64,000 bases of DNA, taken from positions 1,860,001 through 1,924,000 of the forward strand of contig NZ_CP054698.1 of assembly GCF_014023275.1 (NCBI RefSeq), written 5' to 3'. Positions 15,128 through 26,000 of the stretch are shown in pieces; the first letter of the stretch is position 1, and each line of letters starts with the position of its first letter. The notes beneath the pieces are model-generated. The model saw only the letters and a list, made by a program, of their open reading frames with translations. It was not told where the DNA came from and ran no database searches. Made by a program: the position numbers and the translations under genes. Origin of the DNA: Nostoc edaphicum CCNP1411. Lineage in GTDB: Bacteria; Cyanobacteriota; Cyanobacteriia; Cyanobacteriales; Nostocaceae.

Positions 15128-18007
15128 TTAAAGCTCCCCTTCTAACTGTTGGGCTACCAGTCTGGCAAATAACCCTGATTGGGCAATCAATTCCGAAAAA
15201 TTACCTACCTGCACAACATTACCAGCGTCAATAACATAGATGCGATCGGCATTACGAATTGTGCTGAGGCGATGGGCAATTACCACTCTGGTAGCATTTA
15301 ACTTAGCTAAACTTTCAGTCACAATTGCCTGGGTGCGGTTATCCAAAGCACTGGTTGCCTCATCCATCAAGATAATTTTAGGCTTGGAAACAAGCGATCG
15401 CGCAATCAATAATCTTTGCCGTTGTCCACCGGAGAGATTACTACCACCCTCAGCGACGATCGTATGCATCCCCATTGGCATTTGCTTGATATCATCAGCA
15501 AAACCTGCCATCTGTGCTGCTGACCAAGCTTCTTCTAGAGAAACCAAAGCCCCGGCGGTGATGTTATCAAAAACCGATCCTGTACCGATTTTTCCATTTT
15601 GCAGCACCACTCCTAACTGTCTTCGCACAGCCTGGAGTTCCATCTCTGCTAAGTCTTTGCCGTCATAATAGATACTACCTGCCAATGGAGTTTCAAAGCC
15701 CAATAACAACCGTAATATCGTTGATTTTCCACTTCCAGAAGACCCAACGATCGCAACAAATTCCCCTGGTTCGGCATGGAGGCTGACATCATTGAGGATT
15801 AAGCTGCCATTTTCCGAGTAGCGAAAGCTGACACGATTTAGGGCAATGCGGCCGTTTAATTGACCGGGGTTAACCTTGGTTGAGTCATATTCAGGCTGCG
15901 ATCGCCAAATCGGTTTTGCTCGTTCCCATATTGGTACAATACTCCAAATTTCCGATACAGTATTGCTCAGGTCAATTACTCCTTTGATAAAAATCGCCAA
16001 AGCATAGTTAAAAGCAACGAATGTACCCAGTGTCAGGCGTGTCTGCATCAACAACATAGCAAACCCAAACAGCAGTATAGAACTTACTAAAGGGAGTGCT
16101 TCGTTAAATATAGAAATACCATCTTTAATTTCTTGCCAACTCGCCTTCAGTCGGATCTGCTGGCTGTACTTTTTTGCCCAAGCTGCAAATGCACGTTCTT
16201 CTGCCATTGTGACTCGCAGCTTGGCAACACCGTTAATTAGTTGGACGGTGAGTCCCTGAATTACGCCATTGAGTTCTTGCTCTTTTTTCGATTTCTTCAC
16301 CAAGAGGAAACTTGCAACAGTTGTAACCACAGCGGCAAATATTGCTAAACCCACGCCCACAAGCGCTAGTTGCCAACTGTAAATAAACATCAGTACTAAG
16401 TTGAATAAGGCAAAAACTCCACTCAACAACGTCCGTTGCGTAGCACCACTGAGTTTTTGATGAATTTCCCTCACCGCCATAACGCGGTTGACTAAATCTC
16501 CAGAAGTGTACTGGCGAAAAAAGCTAGGACTTAATCTGAGTAAACGATCCCAGATGGCTGGCTGTAATATGCTATCAGTGGCGCTTTCGACTCTTAGAGT
16601 AATAATACTTTGGGCAACTTGAAAAGCTAACTGTCCAAAGGCGACTGCAAACATAACCAATCCGATCTGCCAAAGTAAAGCGCGATCGCTATCGGGAATG
16701 GCATGATTGATTAAAATTGCTGTTGCTTGTGGTGCAACCATGCCCAATATTGTGCCCAGTAGCCCTACCACTAAAATACTGGCGATGTCTTTTTCATAAC
16801 CCTTGACCCCAAACCGTAGCAGGTCGATGGCTTTGAGCGCAACTTGGGGTAACGGTCGATACAGAACGTAGGCTAATGGTGACAGTGTTTTTGCTATTGA
16901 TTCATTTACAAGTGTCCGAGTCCGCGCTACGGGGTCGAAAATTACATAATCTCGATTATCTGTAGGTAACAACGCCACTGGCTGCTTTTCCAACTGAGTA
17001 TAAGCTAATATTGCCCCTTGGTCTTGACGCCACCAGCCATCTGCTAAAGTTATCCGGCGGATACGAATGTGTGATGCTTGTGCGATCGCCCCTACAGGGT
17101 CTTTAATAGAATTCAAATCCTCTGCTGGTGGACGAATCTCTATTCCCAGCGATCGCCCGACTGCACCAAATGCTACCAATAAGGGCGGCCCTTCCTGAGA
17201 AAAAACCGCCTCCTGCTGTGGCTGCAATACTGTTGCTAAGTCAGAGAGTGCCCCCTTTATTACTTGCTGATTAAATTGCTCACGTTCCTGAAATCGCCGA
17301 AATTCTGCTTCTGCTTCTTTATTTGCCAGTAAACTGAAGTAGTGAAAGAAATAAGTATGCAAAGTGGCTAAACCTGCCAGGAGTTCCTCGGAATTTTCTA
17401 AATCTGCCGTTGGCAACATCTCTCCGATAACCGCATTTTCTGCCTCCAGCCACATATCACTCGTGAGTGGAAACGCTGGTGAGGCAGAATTCAAGGTTAA
17501 TTCCTCAACTCCCATCCAGTGAGTATTGCCTTGCCGCAACTTCACCCATAGAAGTGTTTGTTGGCTCCACTGTAGCGTTTCACCAGGGGATAATGAAAAA
17601 TCTCGCCCTAATGTCTGCACAAGGTTTAATGGCGTAGTCAAAACTGTCTGCTGGGCACTAAGAGATTGTCCTAAATTATTTACCCAACCTTCTAAAAGTT
17701 CTATGGCTTGAGAGTCAGCCGCCGCGATTCCCTTAACCAAATCAACCATTGACATCTGGCATAATTGGGTGGGTTCAATTGCGATCGCTACAAAATTCCA
17801 TTGGCTTTGTGCTATTACTTCCGGTAACAAGACTTCACCAGCGTTCACATGAAACAAATAGCGGCGATGCTCCTTTGGTAAACTGTTTTTAACTCTAGTT
17901 GCAAACACTGCTAATGTTCCAGACTGAACTATCCAGACAGTTTCTGAATTATCCAACAGTACTGGTTCGTTTGCTTGAAGAAAGTATGGTTTAGGAAGAG
18001 AATTCAC
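15128..18007 (-). CDS. NHLP-type bacteriocin export ABC transporter, permease/ATPase without peptidase
   Basis: A 959-residue protein from GTG 18007. Residues 1-~330 form a regulatory region resembling a cyclic-nucleotide-binding fold (VWIVQSGTLAVFATRV). An ABC exporter membrane domain spans ~400-700 (VVGLLGTILGMVAPQATAIL) and the ATPase ~720-959 has Walker A GSSGSGKST, signature LSGGQRQR and Walker [13 protein letters not shown]. This is the second, peptidase-free ABC protein that accompanies Nif11/NHLP leader systems. It would work with the C39 transporter at 18592 and the HlyD-type adaptor to export the modified lanthipeptides. It follows the C39 gene in the same direction, with the GNAT gene inserted on the opposite strand between them. 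Confidence 0.9.
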   Translation of the reverse strand: MNSLPKPYFLQANEPVLLDNSETVWIVQSGTLAVFATRVKNSLPKEHRRYLFHVNAGEVLLPEVIAQSQWNFVAIAIEPTQLCQMSMVDLVKGIAAADSQAIELLEGWVNNLGQSLSAQQTVLTTPLNLVQTLGRDFSLSPGETLQWSQQTLLWVKLRQGNTHWMGVEELTLNSASPAFPLTSDMWLEAENAVIGEMLPTADLENSEELLAGLATLHTYFFHYFSLLANKEAEAEFRRFQEREQFNQQVIKGALSDLATVLQPQQEAVFSQEGPPLLVAFGAVGRSLGIEIRPPAEDLNSIKDPVGAIAQASHIRIRRITLADGWWRQDQGAILAYTQLEKQPVALLPTDNRDYVIFDPVARTRTLVNESIAKTLSPLAYVLYRPLPQVALKAIDLLRFGVKGYEKDIASILVVGLLGTILGMVAPQATAILINHAIPDSDRALLWQIGLVMFAVAFGQLAFQVAQSIITLRVESATDSILQPAIWDRLLRLSPSFFRQYTSGDLVNRVMAVREIHQKLSGATQRTLLSGVFALFNLVLMFIYSWQLALVGVGLAIFAAVVTTVASFLLVKKSKKEQELNGVIQGLTVQLINGVAKLRVTMAEERAFAAWAKKYSQQIRLKASWQEIKDGISIFNEALPLVSSILLFGFAMLLMQTRLTLGTFVAFNYALAIFIKGVIDLSNTVSEIWSIVPIWERAKPIWRSQPEYDSTKVNPGQLNGRIALNRVSFRYSENGSLILNDVSLHAEPGEFVAIVGSSGSGKSTILRLLLGFETPLAGSIYYDGKDLAEMELQAVRRQLGVVLQNGKIGTGSVFDNITAGALVSLEEAWSAAQMAGFADDIKQMPMGMHTIVAEGGSNLSGGQRQRLLIARSLVSKPKIILMDEATSALDNRTQAIVTESLAKLNATRVVIAHRLSTIRNADRIYVIDAGNVVQVGNFSELIAQSGLFARLVAQQLEGEL

Positions 18008-18093
18008 TGAAGGTAAATCGATATGAGTTCGACGAGTAGAAAAAGATATAAAAAACTATTGTATCCCGGCTGAATATAACAAATTTTTTTTTG

Positions 18094-18615
18094 ATGATAA
18101 AATTACGAACTGCTAACCTAAACGATATAGACTTCATCTTTACTCAAGAAACCAGAGATGAATTCAAAGACCTTATCCTCTGCTGGAGTCGAGAAGAACA
18201 CAGCAGCAACTTACACTGTGCTGACAAACATTATTTAATGATTGAAAATGTTTCAGGAGAAACGCAAGGCTACGCTATTTTGTCTGGCTTACAATCACCG
18301 AACCGTAGTATTGAATTAACTCGAATTATCGTTGCTGAACCAGGACTAGGATACGGCAAACGTGCGTTACGCATCATCCTCAAAAAGGTTTTTGAAGACT
18401 ATAATGCTCATCGTTGTTGGTTAGATGTCTTTGAACACAATCAACGTGCTAGACATGTTTATCAATCAGTCGGCTTTCAAGAGGAAGGAGTTTTGCGAGA
18501 AGCCTTGAGGCAAAAAGATAAGTATTCTTCGTTAGTAATTATGTCTATCCTTGAAAACGAATACTTCCAAGAAATCTTCTCAAACTCGATATTATGCCTC
18601 TGCCGCGTGAAGTAA
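18094..18615 (+). CDS. GNAT-family N-acetyltransferase
   Basis: A 173-residue protein starting at ATG 18094 ([16 protein letters not shown]). Acetyl-CoA binding is indicated by [20 protein letters not shown] and the RimI-like tail [20 protein letters not shown]. Its last 24 bases overlap antisense with the end of the C39 transporter gene. It is the only plus-strand gene among the exporter genes. It could acetylate a peptide or an antibiotic, or be an unrelated housekeeping acetyltransferase. Nothing in the sequence ties it to the lanthipeptide beyond position. Confidence 0.85.
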   Translation: MIKLRTANLNDIDFIFTQETRDEFKDLILCWSREEHSSNLHCADKHYLMIENVSGETQGYAILSGLQSPNRSIELTRIIVAEPGLGYGKRALRIILKKVFEDYNAHRCWLDVFEHNQRARHVYQSVGFQEEGVLREALRQKDKYSSLVIMSILENEYFQEIFSNSILCLCRVK

Positions 18616-21024
18616 GCGAACATAAGTTCCGCCTTGCTGCCATAATTCCTCATGGGTTCCACGCTGCACGATTTTACCTTGCTCTAGCACAATAATTTCA
18701 TGGCAATCGCGGATTGTGCTGAGGCGGTGGGCTACTACAATACATGAACAACCACGTTGTTGCAAGTTACGGTTAATAATCAACTCTGTTTCTGCATCCA
18801 AGGCGCTGGTTGCTTCATCCAGTACTAAGACTGTGGGATTTCTCACCAAAGCGCGGGCAATTTCTAAACGCTGGCGTTGTCCACCACTAATATTCATACC
18901 GCCTTCGATTAACTCAAAGTCATATTTTCCAGGCATAGATGCGATCGCATCATGAATCGCTGCATCTTGGCAAGCCTGCACCAAATCAACTTCTGGTACA
19001 GTCGAATCCCAAAGAGTGATGTTTTCTCGGACAGTCCCGGCAAATAAAAAGATATCCTGTTCAACCATTGCCAACCAGTTAGCTAAAACAGAACGCTTAA
19101 TTTGCGATCGCTCTACACCATCAAAGCAGATTTCCCCATCCCAAGGTTGATAAAGACCACAAATTAATTTAGCAACTGTGGATTTACCAGAACCACTCCC
19201 CCCCACAAGTGCTATTCTTTGCCCTGGCTTAACAGTCAAACTCAAATTCTCAATCAACGGAGGTTCTACACGACTATAGCCAAAAGTGACATTCCGTAAC
19301 TCAACATGACCGTGTAATTGCCAGAGAGATGAGGAAGTAATTTTTCCCCCTGCTCCCCCTGCTCCCCCTGCCTCCCCTGCCTCCCCTGCTCCCCCTGCCT
19401 CCCCTGCTCTCCGCCTCCCCTCCACTTCCAAATCAACGGGGTTTTGCAATACATCATCAAGGCGGTTTAAATCAGCTTCTAAATCTTGGAGTGTACTGCC
19501 GAAATTAACGAGGCTATTAACTGGCTCTAAAAAACTCAGTGTTAAACTTTGATAGGCTACCAGCATTCCAATACTGAGATTGCCCTTCATTACCTGTAAA
19601 CCACCAACCAGCAAAATAGAAGCTGTGGTTAGGGCTGTCAAAATTGTAGGTAATGTGGTGAGAATTTGAGTTTGTAAACCTAATTGTTGTTGGGCGTTCA
19701 TGGCTTTAGCATAATAACCCGCAAACCGAGCAAATAAATCTGACTCCAGCCCAGAAGCTTTGATGGTTTCTATCGTTTGGATGCCGCTAATCGTTACTCC
19801 ACCCACTTTGCCATATTCCTGAGCTAGGCGCATATTTGTATCTACACGAGTTTGCGATAAAAATAGGAGGGCGAGAATGTTGATTAAAGCAAAACCGACT
19901 GCGATCGCACTCAGCAATTGGTCATACTGAATCATGATCAGCAGATAAAATATCATCATCACCGCGTCAATTACTGTGGTTGCCAAAGGCCCTGAGAGTA
20001 CTTCTGCCACCCGGTCATTAAGTTGCACCCGGCTACTAATTTCCCCAGCAAAGCGTTGATCGTAAAACCCAATGGGCAATCGCAGGATATGCCAGAGAAA
20101 CTGTCCTGATGTGCTGACTGATAACTTAACCATTAATCGCCGCAGGTAGGTAAGCCGCAATCTGGCAAGGAATGCTCGCAATAAAGTCGTTAACAGCATT
20201 CCTAACAGCAAAGGTCGTAACCAATCTTGCCGATCTTCGATTAAAATCTCATCGATAAATACCTGAGAAAAGGCTGGTACAGCTAACCGAGGCAATGTTA
20301 GTAATAACCCCGCAAGCAAGCAAAATAAGATAGTAACTCGTGAGTTTTGTAAGCGGCTATTTAAGGCTGAGACAATGTGATTTTTTTTGCCTCCCTTCTG
20401 AAAATCCGCTCCTGGTTCCATTGTCAGCACAACACCCGTGTATGCGCGATCGAACTCTTCCCAACTCACTGTTCTGCGACCATTGGCAGGATCGTTGAGG
20501 TAGACACGTTTTTTGCTATATCCTTCTACTACGAGAAAATGGTTAAAATTCCAAAAGGCAATGTAGGGAAGACGGGTAGTTTTGACGTTTTCCAGAGACA
20601 GTTTTAAACCTTTAGCATTGAGTCCATAGTTTTTGGCAGCTTTGAGGATATTAAAAGCTTTACTTCCATCCCGCGAGACACCGCATTCTTCACGCAGTTT
20701 AGCCAGTGGCACAATCCGCCCGTAATAGCTCAGAATTATTCCTAAAGCAGCTGCACCACATTCGACCGCTTCCATTTGCAAAAGTGTAGAAGTGCGGACA
20801 CGATTTAATAATTGGGAATTGGGCATGGGGCATAGGGCATGGGGCATGGGGCAAGAACTTGAAAGTTGAGCTTCTGAGGGTGGAAGTTGAGCTTCTGAGG
20901 GTGGACGTTGAGCTTCCGAGGGTGAAAGTTGAGCTTCTGAGGGTGAAAGTTGAGCTTCTGAAGGTGGAAGTTGAGCTTCTGAGGCTGAACGTTCAAGTTT
21001 TAACCTCCATGCCCAATGCCCCAT
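18592..21024 (-). CDS. NHLP-type bacteriocin export ABC transporter with C39 leader peptidase
   Basis: An 810-residue PCAT-type transporter. The C39 peptidase has C89 ([12 protein letters not shown]), H162 ([13 protein letters not shown]) and D178 (YLNDPANG), which cleave leaders after a double glycine. The membrane domain follows at ~220-510, then the ATPase with Walker [10 protein letters not shown], signature ISGGQRQR and Walker [13 protein letters not shown]. Two parts are unusual. The first ~65 residues are mostly six SEAQLPP-like heptads encoded by 21-bp tandem repeats. A Gly/Ala/Glu-rich insert ([20 protein letters not shown]) lies between membrane domain and ATPase. The ancestral start may be further in, at an ATG near 20828 giving [13 protein letters not shown]. 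It should remove the Nif11 leaders and export the lanthipeptides. Confidence 0.92.
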   Translation of the reverse strand: MGHWAWRLKLERSASEAQLPPSEAQLSPSEAQLSPSEAQRPPSEAQLPPSEAQLSSSCPMPHALCPMPNSQLLNRVRTSTLLQMEAVECGAAALGIILSYYGRIVPLAKLREECGVSRDGSKAFNILKAAKNYGLNAKGLKLSLENVKTTRLPYIAFWNFNHFLVVEGYSKKRVYLNDPANGRRTVSWEEFDRAYTGVVLTMEPGADFQKGGKKNHIVSALNSRLQNSRVTILFCLLAGLLLTLPRLAVPAFSQVFIDEILIEDRQDWLRPLLLGMLLTTLLRAFLARLRLTYLRRLMVKLSVSTSGQFLWHILRLPIGFYDQRFAGEISSRVQLNDRVAEVLSGPLATTVIDAVMMIFYLLIMIQYDQLLSAIAVGFALINILALLFLSQTRVDTNMRLAQEYGKVGGVTISGIQTIETIKASGLESDLFARFAGYYAKAMNAQQQLGLQTQILTTLPTILTALTTASILLVGGLQVMKGNLSIGMLVAYQSLTLSFLEPVNSLVNFGSTLQDLEADLNRLDDVLQNPVDLEVEGRRRAGEAGGAGEAGEAGGAGGAGGKITSSSLWQLHGHVELRNVTFGYSRVEPPLIENLSLTVKPGQRIALVGGSGSGKSTVAKLICGLYQPWDGEICFDGVERSQIKRSVLANWLAMVEQDIFLFAGTVRENITLWDSTVPEVDLVQACQDAAIHDAIASMPGKYDFELIEGGMNISGGQRQRLEIARALVRNPTVLVLDEATSALDAETELIINRNLQQRGCSCIVVAHRLSTIRDCHEIIVLEQGKIVQRGTHEELWQQGGTYVRLLHAAEA
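19340..19420 (-). repeat. in-frame C/T-rich short tandem repeat inside the C39 transporter gene
   Basis: Runs of CCCCCTGCT and CCCCTGCCT units encode the Gly-Ala-Gly-Glu-rich linker between the transmembrane and ATPase domains. The same repeat type occurs in the hybrid kinase at 24125-24175 and in intergenic DNA at 56620-56690. The insertion keeps the reading frame. Confidence 0.8.
20866..20991 (-). repeat. six 21-bp tandem repeats encoding SEAQLPP heptads
   Basis: Six adjacent units of TTGAGCTTCTGAGGGTGGAA plus one base, differing at a few positions, form the N-terminal extension of the C39 transporter. Unit length is a multiple of three, so copy-number change would not shift the frame. They are bounded by GGGCATG-type heptads at 20819-20852 and 21003-21045. 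Confidence 0.9.
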
Positions 21025-21045
21025 GCCCTATGCCCTATTCCCAAT

Positions 21046-22485
21046 TTAATAAATTCCCGTCCAAGAGCGTAGCATAGGAATAATATAAGAAATGGGTGCT
21101 TTTTCTCCAACTTTTACTTGAACAGAGGTAGTTGTGCCGGAGGATATTTTTAAGGCTGGGCCATCAGAGGATGACCATTTATAGCCACTTACTGATGTCG
21201 GGTTTTCTTGGAGTTGGACAAAAGCTTGCACCTGACCTTCACCTTTACCCGCAAGACTGGCGGCAATTTCTTTGTTACCAACGATCGCTATAATATCTTG
21301 TGTACTTACCGGAAATGAAGAAATATCTGCGATCGTTCCGATAATGCCACCTTCGCGCTCACGTTTAGCAAAGCTGGGAGTCACTTGTACGGACATCCCT
21401 GGCTTGATTTGCTTACCATCTTTATTAGCAAAGTAAACAAGACTCATAAGTTTTGAATTTGGCTGTTCAGCCTCAATTGACCCCAAGCGACTACCCGGAT
21501 TCATCATTTGTCCAGGGACAGCACTCAGTTCGAGAATGTGACCATTATATTTGCTAATAATTCTACTATCTTGAGATAATTGCAGTTCTAACTGGGCAAT
21601 TCGCCGCTTTACTTCCCGAATTTGATTTGTTTTATTAATTGATTGCTTTAAGTCTTGTTCGCGCAATTTAGTATTTTGAGTATTAATATCTTTAATTTTG
21701 GTTTTAATTTCGTCAATTCTATTAAGATTTTCCAGATATTCTCGTTGCGTTGTTGTTTCTTGAATTTCAAGATCCTTTAGTTGCACGTCAATATCTGATA
21801 GTTCGCTTTGAGTATTAAAATATTCTTGTTCAGCTTGCACTAGCATATCTTGGCTGATGACGTGCTGCTCAAAAAGCTGACGACGGTTATCAACCCGACC
21901 TTTAAGAGTTTTGAGTAAGTAATTGATTTGTTGTTTGCGGGAATTAATGCTTTGGCGTTTTTGAGCGATCGCTCTTTGGGTTTGATCGCGTAACTTGGGT
22001 GCATCTTGCTCTCGGCGCAGATTATTTTCCAAATCCAGTTTTTGCTGCCCAAGGGTGATAATTTGTTGGTCAATCAGCAGCTTTTGTAGCCTGTCAGTTT
22101 CTTGATTTTGGGTTTGCAGTTGTTGCAACTTTATCTGCTCTTGCTGCAACTGCTGTTTCAAAGCTGATTGGTCGATAATACCCAGTACATCACCTTGTTT
22201 AATAATATCCCCCGGCTTCACCTTGAGAGTTAGTAATGGGCCAGAACTGGGTGCTTGAAATTCCACAACATGGTGCGGTTTAATCAAGATACCTTGGCCT
22301 GTGACGGTGAGGGGAATTCTGCCGAACACACTCCAAACGCCAGCCACAGCAACCACAAAGCTCATCGCAGATAAAGTCAACCAAGCTTGAGGCTTGACTA
22401 CATTTATCGCTTGATCCAGTTGTTCTGGTGAAGATAAGCGTTCTAGGGCTTCTTGGCGATAGATGTGGCTGTGTTTGAGTTGCAT
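21046..22485 (-). CDS. HlyD-family adaptor of NHLP bacteriocin export system
   Basis: A 479-residue membrane fusion protein. ATG 22485 follows AAGGAG directly; a GTG eight codons upstream would place the ribosome site inside the gene. One membrane helix (AWLTLSAMSFVVAVAGVWSV) lies near residue 45. A lipoyl-like half-motif (GPLLTLKVKPGDIIKQGDVL), a long coiled coil (~residues 110-310, rich in Gln and Leu) and the returning beta domain (GHILELSAVPGQMMNPGSRL) follow. It lies 21 bp upstream of the C39 transporter gene, in one operon. It would bridge the ABC exporter to an outer-membrane channel such as TolC, which is not in this window. Confidence 0.9.
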   Translation of the reverse strand: MQLKHSHIYRQEALERLSSPEQLDQAINVVKPQAWLTLSAMSFVVAVAGVWSVFGRIPLTVTGQGILIKPHHVVEFQAPSSGPLLTLKVKPGDIIKQGDVLGIIDQSALKQQLQQEQIKLQQLQTQNQETDRLQKLLIDQQIITLGQQKLDLENNLRREQDAPKLRDQTQRAIAQKRQSINSRKQQINYLLKTLKGRVDNRRQLFEQHVISQDMLVQAEQEYFNTQSELSDIDVQLKDLEIQETTTQREYLENLNRIDEIKTKIKDINTQNTKLREQDLKQSINKTNQIREVKRRIAQLELQLSQDSRIISKYNGHILELSAVPGQMMNPGSRLGSIEAEQPNSKLMSLVYFANKDGKQIKPGMSVQVTPSFAKREREGGIIGTIADISSFPVSTQDIIAIVGNKEIAASLAGKGEGQVQAFVQLQENPTSVSGYKWSSSDGPALKISSGTTTSVQVKVGEKAPISYIIPMLRSWTGIY

Positions 22486-23089
22486 TGTTCTCCTTCTTGC
22501 TGAAAGCACCCAGAACCTTAAGACTTCTAGACTTTTAAGATTAAAGTGCGATCGGGGAGAACTAGGGGAGAAATAAAGGAAGCGATCGCTTCTACTGCTT
22601 CAACAAAGCACAAACATCACCAATACTATATTTAGCTGACAATTCAGGTCATGTGGAAAAGCCCACCAAAGACCTAACCCCCTAGCCCCCTTCCCGTATC
22701 GGGAAGGGGGAAAATTCAAAGTCTCTCTCCTTATAGGCTACGGTGTACACACAAGTCTGAAATAGCTGATTAACCAGGGTTTTACCCCACCCTAACCCTC
22801 CCCGATGCATTGGGGAGGGAACTAGATTTCTTTCCCCCCAATGCATCGCTACGGTGTATATCCCTCTTCTGTCACTTTCCGAGAAGGCGATCGCTAGAAG
22901 CCTCATGAGGCAATCAATACAAGCTATACTATTAGAAAAAAATCGGTCTTGTATTTGTTATTAGAAAATAATCGCGCGTAGGCGTAGCCCGTCGTAGACA
23001 TCGCAGGCTATACAAATAATAGACAAGATAATTATTTTGTCTAGCACGTAAGTCCTAAACTGACTTCCAGCAATTTACCCGCTCTGAAC
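22486..23089. other. repeat-rich intergenic region
   Basis: No gene is visible. It contains a hairpin CCCTTCCCGTATCGGGAAGG near 22689, a solo copy of the MITE end CTACGGTGTACACACAAG at 22738, and a degenerate second copy near 22850. It also contains the interspersed repeat GCGTAGGCGTAGCCCGTCG at 22977. The HlyD promoter must lie in this stretch, but I cannot point to it. Confidence 0.5.
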
Positions 23090-26000
23090 TCAGTTACAAT
23101 TTTCCTCCGTTAATCCGATAATTTCATCGAAGCAGAAGCTGCGGACTAAATTTGCCAATTTTTCTGCCAAAGCAGAATGTGTTTGTGGAATTTGCTCAAT
23201 TAGTTGGAAAATCCTTTCAGCATCGACTTCAACGGCTGCCTGATTAAGTTCTGTTATCCATTGGGTAGGCATAACGGTAATTGCAGATCGAAGATCCAAG
23301 ATGGAAAATTGAATATTATCTAGGTTGTTGTTTGTGGCTTCTTCACTGCTTTCTTCTGCGTAAACATAACGCACTTGCAAATATTCAGCGATTTTTTCAA
23401 AAATCACTTGCTCCCGGAATGGCTTACGAACCAAGTCGTTGCAACCTGCGGCTAAGATACTTGCTTGTTGTTCTTCAAAAGCACTGGCGGTTAGGGCAAT
23501 AATTACGGTGTGGTGATTTGTAGTTATATTTTTTTCCCTGGCTCTAATCTCTTTTGTTGCATCGTAACCGTTCATTACAGGCATCCGCATATCCATCCAA
23601 ATTAGGTGAGGTTGCCAGGTTTGCCAAATTGCGATCGCTTCTTGTCCATTATTCGCAGCCTCAATCTCAAAACCAATGCTACCAAGAAGTTGCACAATTA
23701 AATCGCGGTTTTCTTTGCGGTCATCCACTACCAGAACACGGTAAGATGGTTGGTCTGCTGCCAGCTTGAGTACACGTCCCTTACTCAATTTTGGTGCAGC
23801 TTTCAAAGCTGCGGCTAAATTCACTTGGATGTCAAAACTAAAAGTAGATCCTTGTCTAAGGCTACTCGTCAAGTGAATATCGCCCCCCAGTAACCGCACA
23901 AATTGACGGCTGATAGTCAGCCCTAGTCCAGTTCCCTCCTTGGTTTGGATACCGCTTGTTGTCTGAACAAAAGGCTGAAACAGGTTATTCATTTCTTCTG
24001 GTGCTATTCCCCGTCCAGTGTCTTCGACTTCAAAGTGAAGGGATGGGGTATTGGGCATGGGGCATGGGGCATGGGGCATGGGGCATGGGGCATTGGGCAT
24101 TGGGGGTTGGGCAGGGCTTAATAGTTCTTCCTCCCCTGCTTCCCCTGCTTCCCCTGCCTCCCCTGCTCCTCTACTCTCACTCCCTAATCTGACTCGTAAC
24201 GTTACTCCCCCTGTTTGAGTAAACTTGACGGCATTACCCAAAAGGTTAATAAGAACTTGGCGGAGTTTACCTTCATCTGTCTGGATATAACGGGGAAGAT
24301 TGGGAGCAATTTCAAATCTGAGGAACAATTGCTTTGTTTGTGCCCTTACCTGGAACATCTCTTGTAAGGTTTGCAACAGCAGATAAAGATCGAAGTCTTC
24401 AGGGTTGAAAATGATTTGTCCAGCCTCAATTTTGGACATTTCTAGAACATCGTTAATCAGGTTGAGCAAGTGTTCGCCACTGCGGTTAATGGTAGCTAAA
24501 GATTCACGCTGGTTTGAGTTGAGGCTAGTGTCTCGTTCCATTAACTGAGAAAAACCCAGAATGGCATTCAGAGGCGTGCGAAGTTCGTGGCTCATGTTAG
24601 CCAGGAAAGCACTTTTGGCACGGTTGGCAGTTTCGGCGGCTTCTTTGGCAATTCTCAGCGCTTCTTCTGCTTGATGTCTGGCTCGACCGATCGCAATTAT
24701 TTCACCTACCAGCTTTAATAGATTCAGATCCTCTTGACTCCAGGTTTGACACAAGTGGATCATCGCTGTACCGACAAATCCAACTACTTCGCCAGAGTGA
24801 AGCATGGGTACAGCAACTACAGACTTAAACGACATCCCCTCAAATAGCTTCCTCTCTGCTGTATCAGGAGGCAATTCTGCCACACAAGGGATTTGTATAT
24901 GGTTGCCAAGCAGGATTGGAGCATAAAAATAGGGAAAACTTTCCACAGGTGATCCTTTGGCAAGATCAATCAAAGGCTCGACACCTTCGCCACACCATTC
25001 ATGAATGAGGTCGAACCGCCTTTGATCTTCGGATAATTCAAAGATGCAACTGTGTTCGGCACTAATAAACTCAGCGATCGCTCGCAGTGTAAAATTAATT
25101 GCTGTTTCTAAATTTTGGTCAATAAATTGGCGAGAAATGCTACTGAGTAAACTTTCGGCTTGAGTCCGACGTTGTAAAGCTGCTTCTGCTTGTTTGCGAT
25201 CGCTAATATCACGAGCTACACCCACAATCTGAAAATTACCTTGGGCATCTTGTGTGCGGACTGCATTAGCAGTTAGCCAAACCCAGCCTTTAGTTCGATG
25301 TTTGGCGCGGTACTCAGTTCCCGAAATTCCCTCACCTGTTGCCAGGATAGTTTGGGCGGCTTCAAAACATATTGGCACATCATCAGGATGAGTAAAGGAT
25401 GCCAAGGAATTACCTTCCATTTCGCTGGGGGCAAATCCTGTAGTGTTCAATATATTAGGAGAAATATAGTTAAATACCCCATCAGGATTGATGACAAACA
25501 GCATATCGTTAACCTTTTCAACGATAGTGCGAAACTTTAACTCACTTTCCTGTAGGGCTGCTTCTGCTTGTTTCCGTTCCAATTCAGCACCGGCACGGGC
25601 AGCAAAAATTTTGACAATCAGTTCCCGTCCCGGATCGTGCTTCATTGGTTTGACATCTATCACTGCTAGATGTCCGATGATTTCGCCGGATGAACTGGTT
25701 AGAGGAACGCCAAAAAAACTCTCGGCATTCATCTTCACTAAATCTGCATCTTGGGGGAAAGCGGCTTGTACTGCTTGAGGGTAGTGACAGAGGTTGCCTT
25801 CCAAGGTATGTTCACAAGGAGTACCTTGCAATTCATACTCCAAGTTCTCGTTAATAGCCCCGCCACACCAAAAGGCTAAAGTGCGGACTTTAGTTTTTGG
25901 CTCATCACCAAACTCAGTGACTAGAGCATATTGAACTTGCAATACCTCGGCAAGGTAACGAACGCAGGAATTGAAAAATTCATCACCTGTTTTTGCTGCT

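Noticed and set aside
18094..18615. GNAT enzyme as a dedicated lanthipeptide-tailoring enzyme
   Set aside because: It is on the opposite strand to the exporters, and its sequence is that of a general RimI-like acetyltransferase; location alone is weak evidence.
20866..20991. Regular 21-bp units that could suggest a CRISPR array
   Set aside because: The units are directly adjacent without unique spacers, and they translate as heptads at the start of the C39 transporter.
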